This document shows positions 25,933-34,415 of a stretch of DNA of 55,426 nucleotides, piece after piece (positions within the stretch are counted from its first letter, which is position 1; each line of letters begins with the position of its first letter). Source of the stretch: DAOMFM01 sp035429825. GTDB taxonomy: Bacteria; Acidobacteriota; Blastocatellia; UBA7656; JADIYM01. Location of the stretch: the NCBI GenBank assembly GCA_044224215.1, contig JBGAKX010000013.1:1-55426 (forward strand). Direction: 5' to 3'. The translations under genes were made by a program, and so were the position numbers. Below the pieces are notes generated by a model. It ran no database searches, was not told the DNA's origin, and saw nothing but the letters and a program-made list of their open reading frames with translations.

Positions 25933-28401
25933 ATGCGCGTGCTCCCACTACTCTTGCTCCTGACGTTTGCCCTGCCCGCGCCGGCTCCCGCACGCGTCGA
26001 CGCCAATCCCTGGCTCGACCGCTACGCGAAAGCGCTCGAGGACGATCCCGCGAACGGCTTCTACCGGTACGCCGTCGTTCAGGCGACGAAGCGCAGCGGC
26101 GGCGATGCCGCAACACTGCCGAACATCGCGGCCGACCCGGACCGGTGGCGGCGACAGATCTACGAGATGACCACTGGCGCGTGGTCCGTCCAGGAGACGC
26201 TGCAACTCGATCGAATGCTCGGATCGGGCGACAAGTACGGCCCGGCGAACATTCCCGTCGATTCCGTCACCACCGTGCCCGCCGCCTCGATCCCGTTCGA
26301 CAAGATGCTCGCCGGTCGCAAGCCCGTTGTGGAATGGCTCGCGCGCGCGGCGCCCGCCGACTGGTACTACACGCACTTCCCGCGCGTGTCGGCGATGCGG
26401 CGCGTCCTCGGAGCGTCGGACAAGTGGGGCTCGCACCTTCTGTCGTCGTACCAGATCACGGGCCGTGACTGCCACGTGCGCGAGCGGCTCGAGTCGCAGC
26501 TGCTGCTGAAGGCGACGCCCGAACTGGATTCGCTCTACGACCTCGTCGTCGGCGAAGTCGCGATCGTCGGCAGCGATCCGTTCTTTCGGGAGGGCAGCGA
26601 CGTCAGCGTCATCTTTGGCGTCACCAACGGCCTGCTTCTCGGGACGCGGCTCGAGAACAGCCGCCGCGATGCCGTTTCGACCGCCACCAGCCACGTCTCG
26701 ATCCTGCACGAAAACTACAGGGACTGGGTCGTCGAAGGCGTCGCGACGGCCGACCACACGGTCTCGTCGTACGCCGCGATTCGCGACCGCATCGCGATCG
26801 TCAGCAACTCGTTTGCCGCATTGCGCCGCATCGCGGACACCGTCGACGGACAGGCCCCGTCGATGGCGAACGCGGACGACTTCAAGTTCATGCGGTCGGT
26901 CACGCCGTACTCCGAAACCGACGAAGACGGATTCCTGTTCATCTCCGACGAATTCGTGCGCCGTGTCGTCGGCCCTCGGCTCAAGATCGGCGAGGCTCGC
27001 CGGCTGCGGTGCGCGGCGTCGCTCCAGTCGATCGGCTGGTCGTCATTGATGTACCGCATGGAGACTGGCCGTGCGCCGGCCTCGATCGACGAACTTGTCG
27101 AAGGCAAGTATCTCGACCGCGCGAACGCTGTCTGTCCGGACGGCGGCAGGTTCTCGTTCGACGGCGAGGCGCCGGTCTGCTCGATCCACCGGCGAATCGG
27201 CGCGCTGACGCCGAACCTCGAGCTCCCCATCGACAAGGTGTCCGCCGAAGAGGTCGCGGCATACACCACGTTCCGCGAAAACTACTCGAACTACTGGCGA
27301 CGCTACATCGATCCCGTCGGCGTGAGCGTACGCGCCCGCGAGCGCCTCGAAGTGAAGGCCAACATCCTTCCGGTCGTGGAGAATTCGCCCTACTCGTCGA
27401 TGCAGGAGGCCGTCGGTTCGGAGCCGGTCTCGCTTGCGCGCCCGCAACTGAAGTCCGCGATCGCGACGCTCGACGTCAAGCTACCGAAGCCCTCCGCCGA
27501 GGACATCGAAAGGGACCGCACCGGAAGCGGAAACCAGTTCTTCGGCCTCAGCGCAACAAAACTGCTCGGACAGGCCCTCGGCGACGCGATGTCGATCCAG
27601 CTTGCCGACGGGTCGCCGACCTTTGCGACGGACCTTGCAGGCGCGCTCGACACCGGCGGATTCGGCCCGTTCGAGGACTGGTTGTTCTTTGCGCCGCTGC
27701 TCGGCGTGTTCACGCTCCCGACGGCCGTGGTGGCGCCCGTCAAGGATCACGCGGCGCTCGACGAATTGCTTGACGCTTTCCGTGCGCGTGTCGTGCAGGA
27801 GGGCCGCCGTTCCGACGGCTGGTTTGGCATCGAGGGCTACCAGGTCGTGCAGGGCGGCGCGCGAACGCTCGAGGCGGTCAGCGTCCGGTTTCTGTTCCTG
27901 AAATGGCGCGCCTACTACGCCGTCGCCGGCGACCGGCTGATCGTCGCGACGGATCCCGCGCTGATCGACGAACTTGCGTCGGCCGAACCGTCGGGCGAGG
28001 GGAAGGGCGCGCTCAGGCTCGAGCTTGCGCCGGGACGGTGGTCGCGAGTGACGCCCTCGATGGCGATGTCCTACGAAGAGGACTCGCGCAGGGCGTGCGT
28101 CGCGAACCTCTCGTGGTTGTCGGCGCTGAGGACGGCGTTCGGCCGCGAGCCGAATCTGCTTGACGGACAGGCGTTTACGTACTTTGGGACGGGTTTCACG
28201 TGCCCCGACGGCGGACGCTACGTTGCCTCGGGTGCCACGGACGTCGCGTGTTCGGTCCACGGGACGGCGACCCGTCCGCGCCAGGGACCGCGGCCGCAAC
28301 CGGGGAGTCCGGCGGCCTACGTGCTCGAGAACGTGCGGCGAATCGAAGCGACGCTCACGTTCACCGGCGATGGGTTGTCCACGCACCTCGTCATCGAGTA
28401 G
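25933..28401 (+). CDS. Large secreted protein with two pilin-like CPDGG/CSxH motifs
   Basis: 822 residues from ATG at 25933 with a signal peptide (MRVLPLLLLLTFALPAPAPA). Two similar Cys motifs occur: CPDGGRFSF...CSIH around residues 400-420 and CPDGGRYVA...CSVHG near 760-780. This CPxGG-x(n)-CSxHG pattern is known from the C-terminal end of type II pseudopilin-like and DUF3352-like proteins. Between them lie hydrophobic and DUF3352-type blocks (FEDWLFFAPLLGVFTLPTAVVAPVKD; YYAVAGDRLIVATDPALIDEL). Likely a periplasmic or surface protein; no enzymatic site is seen. The promoter region is preceded by the two 91-bp repeats. Confidence 0.75.
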   Translation: MRVLPLLLLLTFALPAPAPARVDANPWLDRYAKALEDDPANGFYRYAVVQATKRSGGDAATLPNIAADPDRWRRQIYEMTTGAWSVQETLQLDRMLGSGDKYGPANIPVDSVTTVPAASIPFDKMLAGRKPVVEWLARAAPADWYYTHFPRVSAMRRVLGASDKWGSHLLSSYQITGRDCHVRERLESQLLLKATPELDSLYDLVVGEVAIVGSDPFFREGSDVSVIFGVTNGLLLGTRLENSRRDAVSTATSHVSILHENYRDWVVEGVATADHTVSSYAAIRDRIAIVSNSFAALRRIADTVDGQAPSMANADDFKFMRSVTPYSETDEDGFLFISDEFVRRVVGPRLKIGEARRLRCAASLQSIGWSSLMYRMETGRAPASIDELVEGKYLDRANAVCPDGGRFSFDGEAPVCSIHRRIGALTPNLELPIDKVSAEEVAAYTTFRENYSNYWRRYIDPVGVSVRARERLEVKANILPVVENSPYSSMQEAVGSEPVSLARPQLKSAIATLDVKLPKPSAEDIERDRTGSGNQFFGLSATKLLGQALGDAMSIQLADGSPTFATDLAGALDTGGFGPFEDWLFFAPLLGVFTLPTAVVAPVKDHAALDELLDAFRARVVQEGRRSDGWFGIEGYQVVQGGARTLEAVSVRFLFLKWRAYYAVAGDRLIVATDPALIDELASAEPSGEGKGALRLELAPGRWSRVTPSMAMSYEEDSRRACVANLSWLSALRTAFGREPNLLDGQAFTYFGTGFTCPDGGRYVASGATDVACSVHGTATRPRQGPRPQPGSPAAYVLENVRRIEATLTFTGDGLSTHLVIE

Positions 28402-28473
28402 CCGGCGCCCTGCAAGTTCAAGAAAGTCCTAAAGTTCCCCCTCCTGACTGCCGAATAGACACATGGCGGCTCA

Positions 28474-28496
28474 TATAGAGCACGGGCTGCCCGTGC
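28474..28496 (+). promoter_or_regulatory. Candidate -10 plus inverted repeat before the NtrC-like gene
   Basis: TATAGA (28474-28479) is followed directly by the inverted repeat GCACGGG-CTG-CCCGTGC (28480-28496) spanning the probable start of transcription. This arrangement would suit an operator or a 5' hairpin. No convincing -35 is seen. Confidence 0.3.
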
Positions 28497-28518
28497 TTGC
28501 TTCAGGTAAGTGACCAAG

Positions 28519-29655
28519 ATGCAACAGTTTGTGGTTGACGAGGCAATGTCTACGATCGAAATGGCAAACGACGTGGCGCGCGATCGACGCGAGATTCCAG
28601 AATTTGCCGATCTGATCGGTGGCAGCGGCCCGATGCTGGAGGTTCTGCGGACGGTTGAGCGCGTGGCTCAGACCGACCTCCCGGTGCTGATTCTCGGCGA
28701 ATCGGGCACGGGCAAGGAGGTCGTCGCGCGGACGCTCCATTTGACAAGCCCGAGGGCCGGCCGGCCCTTTCTTGCCGTTCCGTGCGGAGCGCTGACCGAA
28801 CGACTGCTCGAAGCCGAGCTCTTCGGATACTCGGCGGACACGTTTGCCGGGGTCGGCTCTGGACGCGCTGGCGTTCTGAGCGAGGCAGCCGGCGGCACGG
28901 TGCTCCTCGACGACGTCACGGATCTGAGCCCGGCGCTCCAGGCAAGGCTCATCAACGCGCTCAAGACAAACGAGATACAGCCGATCGGTTCGACGGATCG
29001 CGTGCGCATCGACGTGCGTGTGATCGCGACGACGACGCGCGACCCCGAGGCGCTGGCGCTCTCGGGACAGTTCCGCGAGGACCTGCTCAGGGGTCTGAGC
29101 GTCATTTCGCTGAGGTTGCCGCCGCTTCGCGAGCGCGGGCGCGACATCGACGCGATGATCACGTCGTTTCTCGCGCGGTATCGAAATCCCGGTGCGCCCC
29201 CGATGCTGCTGTCGGCCGATGCGCTCGAACGCCTGAGGTCGTATTCGTGGCCCGGCAACGTGCGCGAGCTGCGTCACACGATGCAGCGGCTTGCGGGCAG
29301 CGTGTCGGGCGGAAGCGTGACACTGGCGGACCTGCCGGAGCGAATCCGCAGCACGCACGCCGAGCTCGACGTGCTGATTCACGAGATGCCGTCGCAGGAC
29401 GTCGTCGGCAAGGCCTGGCCTTCGCCGGACGGCGAATTCGCGGACGAGCGGCCGGTCGGCGACCCCGACCGCGCGTGGCTCCCGCTTTTTGAGCTTGAAC
29501 GGCGATACCTGATTCGTGTTCTCTATTACACACGGGGCAACAAGAAGCGCGCGGCATCGATCCTTGGGGTCGACAGAAAGACCCTGTCGCGCATGGTAGA
29601 GCGGCACACGATCAACGTTGCGCGAATCAAGCGCGATGTGCGGGGACTTCGCTAA
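28519..29655 (+). CDS. NtrC-like AAA+ regulator lacking a normal GAFTGA loop
   Basis: 378 residues from ATG at 28519; a GTG at 28510 is the alternative. The AAA+ core has Walker A GESGTGKE (Lys66), Walker B GGTVLLDDV (DD rather than DE), SGQFREDLL and the sensor-type SWPGNVREL. The GAFTGA loop that contacts sigma-54 is replaced by YSADTFAG, so classical sigma-54 activation is doubtful. There is no N-terminal receiver domain. The C-terminal Fis-type helix-turn-helix is intact (NKKRAASILGVDRKTLSRMV). Only 11 bp separate it from the HD-GYP response regulator, so the two probably act together. Confidence 0.85.
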   Translation: MQQFVVDEAMSTIEMANDVARDRREIPEFADLIGGSGPMLEVLRTVERVAQTDLPVLILGESGTGKEVVARTLHLTSPRAGRPFLAVPCGALTERLLEAELFGYSADTFAGVGSGRAGVLSEAAGGTVLLDDVTDLSPALQARLINALKTNEIQPIGSTDRVRIDVRVIATTTRDPEALALSGQFREDLLRGLSVISLRLPPLRERGRDIDAMITSFLARYRNPGAPPMLLSADALERLRSYSWPGNVRELRHTMQRLAGSVSGGSVTLADLPERIRSTHAELDVLIHEMPSQDVVGKAWPSPDGEFADERPVGDPDRAWLPLFELERRYLIRVLYYTRGNKKRAASILGVDRKTLSRMVERHTINVARIKRDVRGLR

Positions 29656-29666
29656 GAGGGGGCAGC

Positions 29667-30893
29667 GTGAGAAACCCAGTCAACGCAAGGGAGAACGTGA
29701 ACCACCGCCTCGCTGCTGCGCTGCGGATGCCCCACGTCCCGGCACGCGTGCTGATCGTGGACGACGAGGAATCGGTCCGCTCGCTGCTCTTCGACCTTTT
29801 GTGCGAGTGCTATGAGTGCGACGTTGCCGCGAGCGGGGAAGAGGCGCTCGCGATGACCTCCTCCAAGCGCTACAACGTCATATTGAGCGACATCATGATG
29901 CCGGGCATGAGCGGCATCGAGCTGCTCGAATCGGTCGTTCGGTCCAAGCCCGACACCATCGTCATCATGGTCTCGGCGAACCACGACACGCGCCGGGCCG
30001 TCAGCGCGCTGCGACGCGGCGCCTACGACTACATCGTCAAGCCGTTCGAGCTCGAAGAGGTCGAGCTGAGCGTTTCGCGCGCACTCGAGCACCAGCGGCT
30101 CGTGACCGAGAATCGCCTGTACCAGACCGAGCTCGAGAACCTCGTCGCCGCCCGAACCGAAGAGTTGTGGCAGGCGAACGCGGTGCTCAAGGAGAAGGGC
30201 GACAAGCTGGCCGAGACGGTCGACGAGTTGTCCCGAACGTATCGCTCGACGCTGGGCGCGCTCGCCATGGCGCTCGACGCGCGCGACGCCGAGACGCGCG
30301 GGCACTCAGAGCGCGTCGTCGCGTATTCGCTGCGGCTCGGTCTCGAGATCGGGTTGTCGCGCGAGGACCTGATCGGTCTCGAGCGCGGCGCGCTGCTGCA
30401 CGATGTCGGGAAGATCGGCGTCCGCGACGCGATCCTTCTGAAGCCTGCGCCTCTGACGCCCGAGGAATGGGGCGAGATGCGGCTCCACACCGAATTCGGT
30501 CGAGCGATTCTCGAATATGTTCCGTTCCTCTCGAACGCGATTCCCGTCGTCGCCGAACACCACGAGCGGTGGGACGGCACCGGATATCCGCGCGGACTGG
30601 TCGGCGCCGACATCGACGTCAAGGCGCGCGTGTTCGCCGTGGCGGACTGTGTCGACGCGGTCACGTCGGATCGTCCGTACCGCCGGTCCAACAGCTTTGA
30701 GGCAGCGTCGAACGAGCTGAAGCGCCACTCGGGGACGCAGTTCGATCCGGTCATCGTCGATGCGTTCCACGCAGTATCGTTCGACGAGTGGCGCGAGATC
30801 CGGCGCCGTGCGAACGAGCTGTCGATCCTGAAGGGCGAGGACCAGTGGGAGGCACTGGCGGACGTTGCGCGCCGCGTCGCGAGCGGTCTGTAA
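29667..30893 (+). CDS. Response regulator with HD-GYP c-di-GMP phosphodiesterase domain
   Basis: 408 residues, GTG start at 29667 behind a purine-rich GAGGGGG. The receiver domain (about 26-140) is intact: acidic DDEE, phospho-acceptor Asp75 in LSDIMMPGMSG, and KPF. A coiled-coil linker spans about 150-195. The HD-GYP domain (about 195-380) has the metal-binding His245-Asp246 in LLHDVGKIG, EHHERWDGTGYPRGL and ADCVDAVTSDRPYR. It is expected to hydrolyse cyclic di-GMP when phosphorylated. It is the only signalling protein of this window whose catalytic residues all look intact. It follows the NtrC-like gene by 11 bp. Confidence 0.93.
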   Translation: MRNPVNARENVNHRLAAALRMPHVPARVLIVDDEESVRSLLFDLLCECYECDVAASGEEALAMTSSKRYNVILSDIMMPGMSGIELLESVVRSKPDTIVIMVSANHDTRRAVSALRRGAYDYIVKPFELEEVELSVSRALEHQRLVTENRLYQTELENLVAARTEELWQANAVLKEKGDKLAETVDELSRTYRSTLGALAMALDARDAETRGHSERVVAYSLRLGLEIGLSREDLIGLERGALLHDVGKIGVRDAILLKPAPLTPEEWGEMRLHTEFGRAILEYVPFLSNAIPVVAEHHERWDGTGYPRGLVGADIDVKARVFAVADCVDAVTSDRPYRRSNSFEAASNELKRHSGTQFDPVIVDAFHAVSFDEWREIRRRANELSILKGEDQWEALADVARRVASGL

Positions 30894-30908
30894 TGCGCCG
30901 CGGCAACA

Positions 30909-30963
30909 GAGCTGAGCGCGGTAGCGCTCAGGCCCCGACGTGCATTCACAGCGACGTGGGGCC
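30909..30963. repeat. GCGCGGTAGCGC-family copy between convergent genes
   Basis: GAGCTGAGCGCGGTAGCGC then TCAG begins at 30909. The following GGCCCCgACGT pairs with ACGTgGGGCC ending at 30963, giving a second hairpin. It lies 16 bp after the HD-GYP stop and 30 bp before the pyrB stop, so it may terminate both. Confidence 0.8.
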
Positions 30964-30992
30964 ACAGCAGGCTGGCGCAAAACAATCCGCCC

Positions 30993-31934
30993 TCAGCTAG
31001 CGAATCCTGATCCCGCGAGCAGATCGAGCACGGCCATGCGCACGGCGACGCCGTTCGCGACCTGGTGCAGCAGCACCGAGCGTGGACCGTCGGCCACGTC
31101 GGGCGACATCTCGACGCCGCGGTTGACCGGACCGGGATGCATCACGATCGAGTCCGGCTTTGAGCGTTCAAGCCGTTCTGCCGTCAGGCCGAACATCCGG
31201 TGGTATTCGCCGAGCGACGAGAAGAACGGTTCGCCCTGGCGCTCCAGCTGGATCCGGAGCGTCATCACGACGTCGGCGCCGTCGATCGCCTCGTCTGCCG
31301 TCGGTGCGACGGAGAGCGTGCCGGCATTGCCGTCGGCGATTCGTTCGATGCCTTCGGGAATCAGCGTCCGCGGACCGGCAAACACGACGTGCGCGCCGAG
31401 CAGCGTCAAAAGGTGCGCGTTCGACCGCGCCACCCGGCTGTGCAGAATGTCGCCGACGATCGCGACGCGCAACCCGTCGATGCGGCCCTTGCGGTCGAGT
31501 ATCGTGCGCGCATCGAGCAGCGCCTGCGTCGGATGCTCGTGTGCGCCGTCGCCCGCGTTGACGACCGATGCACGCGTGTTGTCGGCGACGATTCGCGGCG
31601 CGCCGGGCGCGCTGTGACGGACGACGACAAAGGACGGGTTCATCGCGTCGAGCACGCGCGTCGTGTCGACGAGGCTTTCGCCCTTGGTGAGCGACGACGA
31701 GCCAGTCGACATGTTGACGACGTCCGCCGAAAGCCGCTTTGCCGCGATCTCGAACGAGACGCGCGTCCGCGTGGACGGCTCGAGGAACAGGTTGATCACT
31801 ATCCGGCCGGCGAGTGCGTCCGAGCGCGTCGCCGGGTCCTGGAAGCGCCCGGCGCGGTCGAGAATCGCCGTGACGTCGGCAAGCTCGAGGCCTCGGATTT
31901 GAAGCAGATCCTTGCCCGACGACAGTCCGCTCAT
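30993..31934 (-). CDS. pyrB: Aspartate carbamoyltransferase catalytic subunit
   Basis: 313 residues, start ATG at 31934. Catalyses carbamoyl phosphate plus aspartate to carbamoyl aspartate, the first committed step of pyrimidine synthesis. Signatures: FLEPSTRTRVSFE (carbamoyl-phosphate site), SSSLTKGES (80s loop), HEHPTQALLD and HPGPVNRG. The length is standard and no residue is missing. The ATG overlaps the pyrR stop by 4 bp (ATGA), so the two are translationally coupled. No pyrC follows; the operon ends at a hairpin-rich convergent junction. Confidence 0.97.
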   Translation of the reverse strand: MSGLSSGKDLLQIRGLELADVTAILDRAGRFQDPATRSDALAGRIVINLFLEPSTRTRVSFEIAAKRLSADVVNMSTGSSSLTKGESLVDTTRVLDAMNPSFVVVRHSAPGAPRIVADNTRASVVNAGDGAHEHPTQALLDARTILDRKGRIDGLRVAIVGDILHSRVARSNAHLLTLLGAHVVFAGPRTLIPEGIERIADGNAGTLSVAPTADEAIDGADVVMTLRIQLERQGEPFFSSLGEYHRMFGLTAERLERSKPDSIVMHPGPVNRGVEMSPDVADGPRSVLLHQVANGVAVRMAVLDLLAGSGFAS

Positions 31935-32500
31935 GGTCGGCCAGCCTCCGGCGCGCGCTCGGGTTCGACGATGACGACCTTCTCGGCGCCGTCCATCTCG
32001 ACAAGCATCACCTTGACGATCTCCCCCTGTTTTGTCGGGACGATCTTGCCGATGTAGTCCGCCTGGATCGGCAGCTGGCGATGGCCGCGATCCACGAGCA
32101 CGGCAAGCTGGATCCTGCAAGGTGTCCCGTGCTCGAACAGCTTCCAGATCGCCGCAAGGATCGTGCGGCCCGTGTAGAGCACGTCGTCGACGATCACGAC
32201 CGTCGTCCGGTCAAAACTGTCCGGGCTGCCGAGGTCGCGCACGACGGGCATCGGGCCGACCGTTCCCAACTCCTCGTCATAGAACGAGATGTCCAGGGTC
32301 GTGACCTTGGGCCGCGTTCCTTCGAGGTCGGCTATCCGATCGGCGATGCGTTCGGCAATCGGGACACCGCGCCGGCGAATCCCGGCAAGCACCAGTCCCT
32401 CGACGCCGCGGTTTCGTTCGACGATTTCGGACGCGAGCCGCGAAATGACACGGTTGATGCGTGCCGCATCCATCACGCACGCCTTTTCGACGAACTCCAT
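31931..32500 (-). CDS. pyrR: Bifunctional pyr operon regulator / uracil phosphoribosyltransferase
   Basis: 189 residues, start ATG at 32500 (MEFVEKACVMDAARINRV), the usual PyrR N-terminus. The PRPP-binding loop VVIVDDVLYTGRT and LAVLVDRGHRQLPI are typical. In many bacteria it binds UMP/UTP and the pyr leader RNA to control transcription, and converts uracil to UMP. I see no clear PyrR-binding loop in the 114 bp before the next gene, so RNA-binding control here is uncertain. A TATCCT lies only 9 bp before the start codon, which would give an almost leaderless mRNA. Cotranscribed with pyrB. Confidence 0.93.
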   Translation of the reverse strand: MEFVEKACVMDAARINRVISRLASEIVERNRGVEGLVLAGIRRRGVPIAERIADRIADLEGTRPKVTTLDISFYDEELGTVGPMPVVRDLGSPDSFDRTTVVIVDDVLYTGRTILAAIWKLFEHGTPCRIQLAVLVDRGHRQLPIQADYIGKIVPTKQGEIVKVMLVEMDGAEKVVIVEPERAPEAGRP

Positions 32501-32614
32501 CGCGCGGCAGGATAGCACGCTCGAACGCCGGCAGGCCACGACGGGCGGCGGCACGAGGCGTGTCTTGCCTGTTCCACACGCTGCCTGTAGCATCGAAGAT
32601 CGGAGGTGTTGCCC

Positions 32615-33217
32615 ATGATCTGTCCGGGCTGTGGGGCGCCCGTCCCCGACGTCAGCCGGTTCTGCAACATGTGCGGCGCGACTGTCGCCTCGCCGGTTGC
32701 AGTTGCCGTCCAACCTCAGCAGTACGTCGGTGCACCGGCCGCGGCAGCGCTCGCCGAACAGCGGATATGGGAGCTCCGGCCCGCGTTTCTCTTCGTCGGC
32801 TTCCGATACGTCGTCGCCGCGATCGTCTGGCTCGCCGGAACGGCGGCCATCGCCGCGCTCGCGTCGAACTTTCAGTGGCCGCTCACGATCGGCGCGTCGA
32901 TCGTCGCCGCGCTCGGCGTGCTCCTGTTCTTCTTCCCGGTCGTCGCGCACATCAAGCGCCAAAGGGTGCTGTACACGCTTACGACGCACAAGCTCGAGAT
33001 CCGCGAGGGGTTGCTGTCGACCACGGTGCGCAACATTCCGCTCGCAAAGGTGCAGGATGTGACGGTGACGAGGTCGCTCCTCGAACGCCTGCTTGGCGTA
33101 GGCAGCATCACGATCGACAACGCGTCCGAGACGGCCGGCTCAGTGACGATTGCCGCCGTGCGCGAGCCCCAGACCTATGCGGACCTGCTGCTCGCGGAAC
33201 TCCGAAAGCGGAACTAA
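32615..33217 (+). CDS. Zinc-ribbon plus bacterial PH-domain membrane protein
   Basis: 200 residues, start ATG at 32615 with CGGAGG 8 bp upstream. The N-terminus is a zinc ribbon (CPGCGAPVPDVSRFCNMCG). Two membrane helices (about 53-75 and 82-105) are followed by a bPH2/YdbT-like domain: LYTLTTHKLEIREGLLSTTVRNIPLAKVQDVTVTRSLLERLLGVGSI in pieces recognisable as the family signature. These proteins are inner-membrane and of unknown function. Divergent from pyrR; the unknown membrane protein gene follows 7 bp later, so they may form an operon. Confidence 0.85.
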   Translation: MICPGCGAPVPDVSRFCNMCGATVASPVAVAVQPQQYVGAPAAAALAEQRIWELRPAFLFVGFRYVVAAIVWLAGTAAIAALASNFQWPLTIGASIVAALGVLLFFFPVVAHIKRQRVLYTLTTHKLEIREGLLSTTVRNIPLAKVQDVTVTRSLLERLLGVGSITIDNASETAGSVTIAAVREPQTYADLLLAELRKRN

Positions 33218-33224
33218 CCGGCCG

Positions 33225-34415
33225 ATGCCGGTGTCAAACCCACACAGAGTGATTCGTTTCACCCACTTCATGACCGTCATCGCTGCCGTTGCGGTGGTTG
33301 CGCTTTCCGGCGCAGCCACCGCTTTTGCCGCCGACGATCAGCCGGTCCGGGTCTTCACGGTCCCGAGCAGCGGAAGCGTTGGCGTTCGCGCTTTGCTCGG
33401 CGACACGCTGGGCGACGTCGCCGCCACCGCGCCTGCGAGCGTGCCGCGGGGAGTGCCCGCGCAGGTCGCCGACACGCTTCCGGTGGTCGACTCGGGTTCG
33501 CGACAGTACGGAAAGATCCGCGTCGACGCATTTCGTCTTACGGACGAGCAGGTCGCGTACGCGCTCGTGCGGTTTCTGCGGCCGGCGGACGCACAGGCGG
33601 CGGACACGGGTGAGGACGCGTGGGAGACGGGCGCCGAGACGGCGGTCCGGCAGGGCGTCTTCACGCTCGTGCTGCAGGGCGGCGACCGCAGCGCGCGCGC
33701 GGCGCTCGCTCGCGTCATCGTCGCGCGCATCGGTCAGCGGCCCGTTGAGGTGCATCTCGTCAAGAGCCTTCCAGACCAGGACCGCGTTGCCGGAAGCGAG
33801 CGCTACGCGGGATCGTTCGAATCGCTGCGCCGGCTGCGACCGGATCTCGCATCGGACGTGTACCGTATCGGCGCGGGCGGGGCTGACGCGGTCTTTGCCG
33901 ATTACGAACAGCCGAACGGCCAGGCGGCGCACCTGCTGATCGTCGAGTACCAGACACCGCATCTCGCCGGCGAGGCCGAGCGAAACCTGACGGCCTACTA
34001 CGACGGACTCGCGCCCGAAGCCAAGGCCGACCGGTTCTTCAAGCGCGAAGGGAACTACCTGATCGAAGGCACGGGCGCCGCCGACCGTGAGGCCTTCCGA
34101 CGAAAGGCCGACACCGTCGTTTATGCGTACGGCATCAAGTGGATCGGCGAACCGCCGCCAACGCTGTTGCAGCTGTCGGACGAAGCGCATAAGGCAGCGC
34201 TCGTCTTCATCAACAGCTTCGCAATCGTGGGCGCCGCGTTCGCGGGCGCGATCGCGTGCGGGCTGGTCTTCGGCGTCGTGATCTTCCGCCGCCGCCGCCG
34301 TGCCGCTGCTGCGATCTTCAGCGACGCAGGCGGGATGGTGCACCTCGAGCTCGGACCCGTAAACTTCACGCGCGGCGACTCTGTCGGTCTGCTCACCGAG
34401 GAGTCGCGGAACTGA
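33225..34415 (+). CDS. Exported, C-terminally anchored protein of unknown function
   Basis: 396 residues from ATG at 33225. There is a signal peptide (FMTVIAAVAVVALSGAATAFA) and a single membrane helix near 325-348 followed by FRRRRRAAAA, so the bulk is extracytoplasmic with a short cytosolic tail. Repeated phrases such as RYAGSFESLRRLRPD and KREGNYLIEGTGAADREAF suggest a beta/alpha fold similar to DUF6599-type proteins, without certainty. It starts 7 bp after the zinc-ribbon/PH gene, suggesting joint expression, and overlaps the convergent CoA-transferase gene by 23 bp. Confidence 0.7.
   Translation: MPVSNPHRVIRFTHFMTVIAAVAVVALSGAATAFAADDQPVRVFTVPSSGSVGVRALLGDTLGDVAATAPASVPRGVPAQVADTLPVVDSGSRQYGKIRVDAFRLTDEQVAYALVRFLRPADAQAADTGEDAWETGAETAVRQGVFTLVLQGGDRSARAALARVIVARIGQRPVEVHLVKSLPDQDRVAGSERYAGSFESLRRLRPDLASDVYRIGAGGADAVFADYEQPNGQAAHLLIVEYQTPHLAGEAERNLTAYYDGLAPEAKADRFFKREGNYLIEGTGAADREAFRRKADTVVYAYGIKWIGEPPPTLLQLSDEAHKAALVFINSFAIVGAAFAGAIACGLVFGVVIFRRRRRAAAAIFSDAGGMVHLELGPVNFTRGDSVGLLTEESRN

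Noticed and set aside
28519..29655. Sigma-54 promoter sites (TGGCAC-N5-TTGC) near the NtrC-like gene
   Set aside because: No acceptable match was seen in the flanking intergenic DNA.
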